64,000 nt of DNA from Aerococcus sp. HMSC062A02. GTDB taxonomy: Bacteria > Bacillota > Bacilli > Lactobacillales > Aerococcaceae. The notes below the pieces were generated by a model. It had not been told where the DNA came from. It was given only the letters and a program-made list of their open reading frames with translations, and ran no database searches. Made by a program: the position numbers and the translations under genes. The stretch lies in the NCBI RefSeq assembly GCF_001809535.1, contig NZ_KV797910.1:146560-210559 (forward strand), given 5' to 3'. Positions 25,843 to 31,565 of this stretch are shown piece by piece; position 1 is the first letter of the stretch, and every line of letters begins with the position of its first letter.

Positions 25843-26413
25843 ATGACGAGAAGTCTATCGCCAGCTGAGCAAGATAAAGACGTTGTAACGATTGGCTATT
25901 TAAAGTCTAAAAAAATCGGGGGGGGGGGGGGGAATAAGTATTCCAAAAATATTAAATAATTTAGTCAATCCTAGGTTATTTAAGAAATCAAATTTATACA
26001 CCGAAGCGACTTTAAATAATGAAGTATGGGAGGTAGGTCCAGTCAATGGAGGATTATCCTCTGGGATAGAAGCTCATAGAGATATTAGCCTTGGACATAT
26101 TTATTACTATTGTTACAGTCTTAATCCTGAATCAGAAGTAAGGCCCTCAATGTTTAATGGGGTAGTAAAAAGCTTTGAGTCGAGCGTCCCAGGCAATGCC
26201 TACTCTTTTGTTTCATATATTATTGAAAAGAATACTACTGATAAAAGATACTACATTTATATCAATGGTAAGAAGTCAAAAATAAAGGATATTATGATGT
26301 TAGATCTCACAGCTTCATTTGGTGAAGGCAATGAGCCTTCTAAAGAATATATGGACAGGCTTATCGAACATACAGGCTACTTTGATACTCAACAAATCGC
26401 AGTTCAAATATAG
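25843..26413 (+). CDS. phase-variable tail-tip protein 4, G15 tract, out of frame (OFF)
   Basis: ATG 25843 with AGGAGG upstream. The common peptide (MTRSLSPAEQDKDVVTIGYL) runs into fifteen G (25918-25932), then a TAA at 25957-25959. With 14 (or 11, or 17) G the frame continues without a break for a 189-residue protein ending at TAG 26411-26413. Its C-terminal domain (NLYTEATLNNEVWEVGPVNG, KNTTDKRYYIYINGKKSK, SFGEGNEPSKEYMDRL) resembles fibre-tip domains of Gram-positive phages. The long tract should be the most mutable of the four and is also the most exposed to sequencing error. Confidence 0.82.
25918..25932 (+). repeat. G15 homopolymer tract, phase-variable gene 4 (OFF, needs 14 G)
   Basis: Fifteen consecutive G, by far the longest homopolymer I noticed in the window. 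Confidence 0.85.
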
Positions 26414-26430
26414 AAAAGGAGATGTGCTTT

Positions 26431-26832
26431 ATGACATGGAAAATCGAATCCGCAATTCCAAAGAACTTTGACACAGATACACCACTAACTGAACTTACCA
26501 TTACAAATGGCCAAGGAGAGGTTCTCCGGAGAGACGTTCGAGGAGATGTCCGGAACCTTCCGGAAGAGGAACAGATCAAAAAGTTGATTGAAAAGTTCTA
26601 CGCTGATGAGCTGAGTGACAAATTCCAAAATGAAGCTATCGTTAAGCTCGACGAAGCCCGGAAGAAACTGGAAGACGCAACACAGGTTAATGTGGGGATA
26701 GTTGCCGGGCTATCTGAGCAGATTTTCGGCTTAAGAATGGAGCTTGAAGCAGTGAAGGGCCGACTCGAGTCAAAAGAAGAGACACCTGAAGCAGCAGAAG
26801 AAGTAACAGAGGAGGGAACAACTAATGGATAG
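26431..26832 (+). CDS. tail-region protein with helical C-terminus, unknown function
   Basis: 133 residues from ATG 26431, with AAAGGAGA 8 bases upstream; an ATG at 26422 sits on that signal and is less likely. The N-terminal 45 residues are beta-prone (TPLTELTITNGQGEVLRRDV). The middle is helical and charged, and the end is acidic. It lies between the tip array and the holin. No family recognised. Confidence 0.72.
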   Translation: MTWKIESAIPKNFDTDTPLTELTITNGQGEVLRRDVRGDVRNLPEEEQIKKLIEKFYADELSDKFQNEAIVKLDEARKKLEDATQVNVGIVAGLSEQIFGLRMELEAVKGRLESKEETPEAAEEVTEEGTTNG

Positions 26833-26962
26833 TTTCATTACATTCTATGTTTTCTACATTCCGAAAGGATGGGTCAAGTGGGAGCAGGTCCCAGTTCAGC
26901 TTAAGGAAGCGGTAGCTAAGGCGTTGAAGAAGGAAGGCTATGCCGAGTTTGTCGGCGAGTAA
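26825..26962 (+). CDS. small conserved-looking phage protein, 45 aa
   Basis: 45-residue frame, ATG 26825 to TAA 26960-26962, GGAGGGA upstream, overlapping the previous stop. It contains FYIPKGWVKWEQVPVQLKEA followed by a helix. The pattern of a short protein between tail genes and holin, with a residue pair VP before a terminal helix, is like the small XkdX/CD1375-type proteins found in this slot. The family match is uncertain. Confidence 0.65.
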   Translation: MDSFITFYVFYIPKGWVKWEQVPVQLKEAVAKALKKEGYAEFVGE

Positions 26963-26977
26963 AGGAGAGGATAAATT

Positions 26978-27334
26978 ATGGATGCATACATTACATCAGT
27001 GATTACACAAGCAGTATTGGCGATTGCAGGCATTGCAGTCGTTTTTATTTTCCGGAAAGTTTCAGGCTATGCTAAAGAGTACTACCAAGCGAACACAACT
27101 CTAGAGCAACAAAAGATTATTAAGCAAGTTATTACAGATGCTGTTGCCTACGCCGAAAAGCAGGGATGGGACCGGATTGGCAAAGAGAAGTTCGAAATGG
27201 CCAAAACTCGTGCTGAAGGCATCTTAGCTGAGAAGGGCATTCCAGTGACCTGGGAGGACTTGCAGACATCCATTGAGGCAGCATGCCTAGAGCTGGATAA
27301 AGCCCAAGGGAAGCTAGATAAAGGGGCGAAATAA
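26978..27334 (+). CDS. LL-H-type phage holin
   Basis: 118 residues, AAAGGAGAGG upstream. One N-terminal membrane segment (VITQAVLAIAGIAVVFIF) is followed by a charged helical tail with DAVAYAEKQGWDRIGKEKFE, the typical pattern of the LL-H holin family. It forms the membrane lesion at the end of infection that lets endolysin reach the wall. Its stop overlaps the endolysin ATG. Confidence 0.88.
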   Translation: MDAYITSVITQAVLAIAGIAVVFIFRKVSGYAKEYYQANTTLEQQKIIKQVITDAVAYAEKQGWDRIGKEKFEMAKTRAEGILAEKGIPVTWEDLQTSIEAACLELDKAQGKLDKGAK

Positions 27335-28848
27335 TGGAACTTACTTATAACGGAGCTGTTCTGAAAGAAGAAACGCTCAATGCAATTCTAAAAAGAGCTA
27401 GGGAGTATCAAATTCTCCCTAGCTTTTTGATTACGCAGCTGCACTATGAGGGTCTCTGGGGAAATTCTGAGGTCGCCCGGCTAAATAACAATTTAGGGGG
27501 CATGACCTGGACTGGAACGGCAAAGCGGCTATCTGGTATCACCGTATCTAAAGGAAGTCCTCGACCAGCTGCAGAGGGTGGTCACTACATGAAGTACGCT
27601 AGCCTGTCGGACTTCATCCAGGACTGGACTTATCTTCTTCGTCCTGACGGCTATTACAACGTCTATGAAGAAGACGAATTTAAGTATGCGGTTAAAGGCT
27701 TATTCGTTGTAGGTGGCGCTAAGTACGACTATGCGACGATGAACGTGTCCACCAGTCAGCAACGTTATGAGCTATACCTGAAAGGGATGAGCGCAAGGCG
27801 GCAAGCAATTAATGCTGCAAACGATAATGCCTTAGACAAGTTAGATCAAGAGTATTTAGGAAAGGACGATGATACAGTGGTAGCAAGTGCAAAGAAGGTT
27901 CTAGATATTGCTCGCGGCCAACTTGGGGTGACAAAGTATTCCTCTGGTCACAAGGCGATTATTAATAAATACAATGCCACTAAGCCACTACCAGTTGGTT
28001 ATGCAGTAACCTATGATGATGACTGGTGTGATGCCTTCGTGACCTACGTGGCTATTATGGCAGGAGCAACAGATTTAATTGGCCGCGAGTGTGGTGTAGA
28101 ACGCCACAAAGGAATCTTTAAGTCCATGGGGATTTGGCGAGGGCTGCAGTATCCTAAGGCTGGCGATATTGTCACTTTTGAATGGAACGGTAATAGAGGC
28201 GGCTTTGCCCACCATATCGGCTATGTGGAGTCAGTGAATGGCAACAACATTACTACGATCGAAGGAAATTCAACAGTAGGTAATGTTTCCGCCGTCCGGA
28301 GACGAACTTATGCTTGGAACTCAGTCTACATCCAAGGCTATGCCCGTCCACGCTATGCTGATGGTGCAGTAGAGACAACTGGCAAGAAAGTGAAGATTGC
28401 AGACTACGCTACCCACTGGCAAACAGGAGAAAAAATCGATCCTAAAGTTAAAGGTGAAGAATTCTCTGTTGTCCAAGAGAAGGCTGTTAGCCAATCCAAG
28501 TCGCGTAAGGCTTACCTGCTCCATGATGGTAGCTACTACATTGGATGGCTCCTAGAGCAGGACGTGGTTGGTTTTGAACCTTACAAGTCAGATGAGGAGA
28601 TCGCTAAGGAAGTCCTAGATGGTAAGTGGGGCAATAATCCGGAGAGAATCCAGAAATTGAGTGCTGCAGGGTATGATGCAGTGAAAGTCCAAGACAAGGT
28701 CAATGAGCTGATCAAGCAAGGAAAATCCGAGGAAGAACCTGAAGAAGTTGAAGTAGCTGATGAGCAGCCAATCGGTGGGGATGAGCCGGAATTAGCAGAT
28801 AACGAAGTAGTTTTAGATGGGGTTGTTTGGAAGATTATTAAGAAGTAA
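27334..28848 (+). CDS. endolysin: glucosaminidase plus CHAP domain plus SH3-like wall-binding region
   Basis: 504 residues, start overlapping the holin stop. Residues 1-160 are a glucosaminidase domain (LITQLHYEGLWGNSEVARL, E39). About 185-335 is a CHAP amidase/endopeptidase (DDDWCDAFVTY, C232; GGFAHHIGYVESV, H293/H294; TTIEGNS). About 350-420 looks like an SH3-type wall-binding domain (ATHWQTGEKIDPKVKGEEFS, SYYIGWLLEQDV). The acidic C-terminal 80 residues contain a helix pair and a VVLDGVVWKI end. No signal peptide, consistent with holin-dependent release. Confidence 0.93.
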   Translation: MELTYNGAVLKEETLNAILKRAREYQILPSFLITQLHYEGLWGNSEVARLNNNLGGMTWTGTAKRLSGITVSKGSPRPAAEGGHYMKYASLSDFIQDWTYLLRPDGYYNVYEEDEFKYAVKGLFVVGGAKYDYATMNVSTSQQRYELYLKGMSARRQAINAANDNALDKLDQEYLGKDDDTVVASAKKVLDIARGQLGVTKYSSGHKAIINKYNATKPLPVGYAVTYDDDWCDAFVTYVAIMAGATDLIGRECGVERHKGIFKSMGIWRGLQYPKAGDIVTFEWNGNRGGFAHHIGYVESVNGNNITTIEGNSTVGNVSAVRRRTYAWNSVYIQGYARPRYADGAVETTGKKVKIADYATHWQTGEKIDPKVKGEEFSVVQEKAVSQSKSRKAYLLHDGSYYIGWLLEQDVVGFEPYKSDEEIAKEVLDGKWGNNPERIQKLSAAGYDAVKVQDKVNELIKQGKSEEEPEEVEVADEQPIGGDEPELADNEVVLDGVVWKIIKK

Positions 28849-28872
28849 AGTTTCAAAAAATAACACTTAAAG

Positions 28873-28902
28873 TTGACAAAATGAAACTTTTTACTTTACA
28901 AT
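28873..28902 (+). promoter_or_regulatory. sigma-A-like promoter behind the endolysin gene
   Basis: TTGACA (28873-28878), 18 bases, TACAAT (28897-28902). It drives the noncoding segment that follows and perhaps the nuclease gene. Confidence 0.6.
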
Positions 28903-28909
28903 ATCAATG

Positions 28910-29107
28910 AATAGCCCTTTGTCTCGCTATTCCGTATGTGCTAGCACAGTTCGTCAAGCACAAGTCTATTCTAAATATATAGAGATGTAACAGGGGGAAG
29001 TTACATTGCCCGACAGAGGCCTTATATCTGATCGTCGGTCGAGAACGTGGACGTCTCACGTTCCTTCCCTAAAGGAGAGTTCCTTCTTGGAATTCTCCTT
29101 TTTATTT
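28910..29107 (+). ncRNA. candidate structured phage RNA between endolysin and terminal nuclease gene
   Basis: About 200 bases without a plausible reading frame, bounded by a good promoter and a strong terminator. Visible palindromes: TGTGCTAGCACA (28937-28948), ATGTAAC/GTTACAT (28985-29006) and GAACGTG/CACGTTC (29043-29063). Several perfect short stems in so little space suggest a folded RNA. I do not recognise a known RNA family. It could instead be a long structured leader of the PBECR4 gene, in which case the terminator would act as an attenuator. Confidence 0.5.
29071..29107 (+). terminator. strong rho-independent terminator/attenuator before the PBECR4-like gene
   Basis: A 13-bp stem, AAAGGAGAGTTCC with GGAATTCTCCTTT (one G-U pair), a 5-base loop and a T-rich tail (TTTTTATTTTA). 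It ends about 10 bases before the next ribosome-binding site. Confidence 0.85.
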
Positions 29108-29128
29108 TATTAATGGAGGGCAGAATGA

Positions 29129-29665
29129 GTGATTGACAAAGATAACTACTTAATTGAATTATTAAACTTTTACGAAGCTACTTTCTGCCAGAATAACTGT
29201 TTAATTGAAACTAATTATAAAGAATTATCCTTAATTCAAATTTCATTCGATGCAAATCAATTACCTCATCTTTTGGGCTTTCAAAAGGTTAATCAAGCCG
29301 GTGGTGCCAGGGGAGTAAATAATATAAGAAACAAAAAGGTAACTCTAGGAACCATTGAAAAGCATGATCGCTATCACCAAATTAAACCCAGAATTAGGGG
29401 ATTTACTCGATTAGAAAATATGTTCCAATTTCAAGGGATGGAGGCATGCTTACTAAAAAAAGACAATAAATTGCCTTCAAAAATGAATCAAGACTTAGAT
29501 ATCATCTTGTTTGATAAAGAAAGTCGAAATCGTCATGTTTATGTTCTCGGGCTAAGCAAAGCTAAAAATAGTAATGTTTATTATCCAAGAACGTTTTTTG
29601 AGACTAAAGAAAACAAATATAGTCATTTTAGGATGACTAAGATTAAAAATATTACATGGATATAA
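29129..29665 (+). CDS. PBECR4-like nuclease domain protein at the prophage right end
   Basis: 178 residues from GTG 29129, with GGAGGG 8 bases upstream; a nearby ATG 29125 opens only three codons. The layout (NYLIELLNFYEATFCQN, then NQLPHLLGFQKV, KHDRYHQIKPRIRGFTRLEN, and a C-terminal YPRTFFETKENKY) resembles the PBECR4 family, a group of predicted RNA-cutting toxin-like domains of the Barnase-EndoU-colicin-RelE fold in prophages. It sits past the lysis genes, a typical moron position. No immunity-like gene follows before the host sequence. Activity is inference. Confidence 0.68.
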   Translation: MIDKDNYLIELLNFYEATFCQNNCLIETNYKELSLIQISFDANQLPHLLGFQKVNQAGGARGVNNIRNKKVTLGTIEKHDRYHQIKPRIRGFTRLENMFQFQGMEACLLKKDNKLPSKMNQDLDIILFDKESRNRHVYVLGLSKAKNSNVYYPRTFFETKENKYSHFRMTKIKNITWI

Positions 29666-29672
29666 AAAAAGA

Positions 29673-29710
29673 GGGCTTAGCGGTCTCCTTGTGGGCTTAA
29701 ATTGGGCTTA
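29673..29710 (+). repeat. three direct copies of GGGCTTA near the prophage right end (possible attR region)
   Basis: GGGCTTA occurs at 29673, 29693 and 29704, just after the last phage-like gene. Short direct repeats of this kind can be integrase arm-binding sites. The crossover core cannot be located because the left end is outside the window. The attR core probably lies between here and the terminator at 29847. Confidence 0.35.
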
Positions 29711-29846
29711 AAAAAGTTTTTTAACAGAATTTCGGCCATAAAATACATGGAATAGAAAACATGAGAACCTTGATAAATCAGCATTTAACATAAATAATTA
29801 CGCTCTAAAGATTGAATGGGAATAAGAATTTAGAACCATATTCACC

Positions 29847-29891
29847 AAAGATCAGCTAGAGGGTGCTATACCCTATTAGCTGATCTTTTTT
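29847..29891 (+). terminator. long-stem terminator in the prophage-chromosome junction
   Basis: AAAGATCAGCTA...AGGGT and ACCCT...TAGCTGATCTTTTTT form a stem of about 17 bp. It probably belongs to the chromosomal gene that the prophage separated from its 3' flank. The surrounding 29666-30004 holds no gene I can support. Confidence 0.8.
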
Positions 29892-29964
29892 CTCTGCCTA
29901 TATAGATTGGATAAATAATAGATATAAAAAAGAAGCGCTTTCGTTTTAAAACTTTCTTAATAAT

Positions 29965-29973
29965 TGTTATACT
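29965..29973 (+). promoter_or_regulatory. extended -10 promoter of the TM-helix channel gene
   Basis: TGTTATACT matches the TGn-TATACT extended -10 form. No good -35 is visible. AGGAGGAA and ATG 30005 follow about 20 bases on. Confidence 0.5.
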
Positions 29974-30004
29974 AAAACTATCATAAGAATAGGAGGAATA
30001 AGAA

Positions 30005-31228
30005 ATGGATGCTATAAATGCTTTTTTAGAGCCGATTCTCTCGGCGATTCCTAATATTTTAGGAACGGTTTTACTCTTACTGGTCGCTTGGATTATCGCT
30101 GTGATTGTTCGTAAGTTAACCTTCAAGGGGCTGGAAGCTATCCACGCTGACCAACGCTTCTTAAGCTGGGGAGTAGCCCAGGATGAAGGGGATGCTAGGG
30201 GCTTGCTCCAGACGATTGCCAAGGTCGCTTACTTTTTAGTTTTTGTCTTCTTCCTGCCTGCCATCTTACAAGGCTTGAATATTGGAGGGGTCATGGAACC
30301 AATCACTAATATGTTCGATAAGTTCTTTGCCTTCATCCCTAATATCATTGGTTCGATTCTGATCTTAGTATTAGCTTTCTACTTCTGCGGTTTTGTCCGC
30401 GATATTGTACAAAATCTCTTAGAGCGGGTCAATATTGATGGTAAGTTGGCAGGGCTTCTGCAGACTGATCCTGAAGAAGGGCAGACCCGCAGCAAGGGCC
30501 AACAAGTGGCTAAGGGTCTAGCTATGCTGGTTTATGTCTTACTCTTTATCCCCTTTTTGACGGCTGCGTTAGAGGTTTTAGGGATTGAATCGATTGCGAA
30601 ACCAATCGTTAACCTACTCAATACCATGTTGGCTGCTATTCCGAATATCTTAATTGCCCTGGTCCTTGTGAGTGTAGGTGCTCTACTTGCCAAGTTGATC
30701 GGAGACTTAGTGGAAAACTTACTGAGTGCGGCTAATATTGACCGTTTCACCAAGTATCTTAATGTTAAGGAAGATGCCCATTCCCTTCAGCTTAGTGCTA
30801 TCTTAGGGCATGCAGTAAAGGCTGTTATTGGTATTTTCTTCTTAGTTCAAGCCCTAAATGTCTTACAGCTTGATGTTCTCTCACAGATCGGCCAAGCGGT
30901 GATTGCCTACTTGCCTTTAGTTCTGTCTGCTATTGCTATCCTTTGTCTGGGCGTCATTGGTGGGAACTTGTTGGCTAATTTCCTTAGAGAATCGACAGGG
31001 TCTAAATTTTTAGCTAATACTGTTCAATACGCTTTGGTCATCTTAGCCATCTTTATGGCCTTAGACCAATTACAATTCGCCGCCTCTATTGTCAATATTG
31101 GCTTCATGCTAATTGTGGGCGGAGCTTCGGTTGCCTTTGCACTGGCCTTCGGTTTAGGGGGACGCGATTTTGCCCGCAAACAATTGGAACGTCTCGACTA
31201 CAAAATCAACCAAAAAGATGAAAAGTAA
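30005..31228 (+). CDS. mechanosensitive-channel-like membrane protein with TM-helix repeats
   Basis: 407 residues with AGGAGGAA upstream. At least five long hydrophobic segments are visible, several in units of the form IPNI(I/L)G..L.LVLAF...FVRDIVQNLLERVNID, recurring near residues 15, 110, 205 and 285. This is the conserved TM-helix repeat (PF05552 type) found in small mechanosensitive ion-channel proteins. The cytoplasmic beta domain of MscS is absent, so gating or ion specificity cannot be inferred. It may help osmotic protection. A single-gene unit with its own promoter and terminator; first host gene after the prophage. Confidence 0.85.
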   Translation: MDAINAFLEPILSAIPNILGTVLLLLVAWIIAVIVRKLTFKGLEAIHADQRFLSWGVAQDEGDARGLLQTIAKVAYFLVFVFFLPAILQGLNIGGVMEPITNMFDKFFAFIPNIIGSILILVLAFYFCGFVRDIVQNLLERVNIDGKLAGLLQTDPEEGQTRSKGQQVAKGLAMLVYVLLFIPFLTAALEVLGIESIAKPIVNLLNTMLAAIPNILIALVLVSVGALLAKLIGDLVENLLSAANIDRFTKYLNVKEDAHSLQLSAILGHAVKAVIGIFFLVQALNVLQLDVLSQIGQAVIAYLPLVLSAIAILCLGVIGGNLLANFLRESTGSKFLANTVQYALVILAIFMALDQLQFAASIVNIGFMLIVGGASVAFALAFGLGGRDFARKQLERLDYKINQKDEK

Positions 31229-31245
31229 ATGACAAATGAAGAAGA

Positions 31246-31281
31246 GTGCGGTGCACACAAGTTGTGCACCGGCTTTTTTTA
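31246..31281 (+). terminator. rho-independent terminator behind the channel gene
   Basis: The stem GCGGTGCACA/TGTGCACCGGC with a short loop is followed by TTTTTTT. Confidence 0.9.
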
Positions 31282-31418
31282 TAAAAACAATACATTAATT
31301 GTTCGACATTTAGTTCCTGACCATGTACAAAAAATACAATAGTGTCTTCCTATAAGATTATGAAAGCTTGATATTAAAGCTTTCTTTAATAATTTTTAAA
31401 ATAATTTTTGCCAAAAGG

Positions 31419-31447
31419 GTGACAAAAGCATTTTAAGGGCATAGACT
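31419..31447 (+). promoter_or_regulatory. possible promoter of the CAMP-like gene
   Basis: GTGACA, 17 bases, TAGACT, about 110 bases ahead of the start codon. The match is moderate. The remainder of the 330-base gap is AT-rich and contains the cre-like site listed separately. Confidence 0.35.
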
Positions 31448-31498
31448 ATAGATAAGAAATGATACATAAATTGTTTCTTTTTTGTTTTATATCATCCT

Positions 31499-31512
31499 TG
31501 TAAGCGCTTAGG
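31499..31512 (+). promoter_or_regulatory. cre-like CcpA operator upstream of the CAMP-like gene
   Basis: TGTAAGCGCTTAGG fits the catabolite-responsive element TGWAARCGYTWNCW except at one or two end positions. It lies between the putative promoter and the ribosome-binding site, where bound CcpA would block elongation. This suggests glucose repression of the toxin; CcpA itself is encoded at 56015. Confidence 0.6.
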
Positions 31513-31565
31513 GTGATTGCTGGTGTTGTCACTTAGTTTATCGTGAATTTAGGAGGAAGATGAAG

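Noticed and set aside
29666..29846. tRNA gene as the prophage attachment site
   Set aside because: No cloverleaf or TTCRANY-type T-arm could be found in this stretch on either strand.
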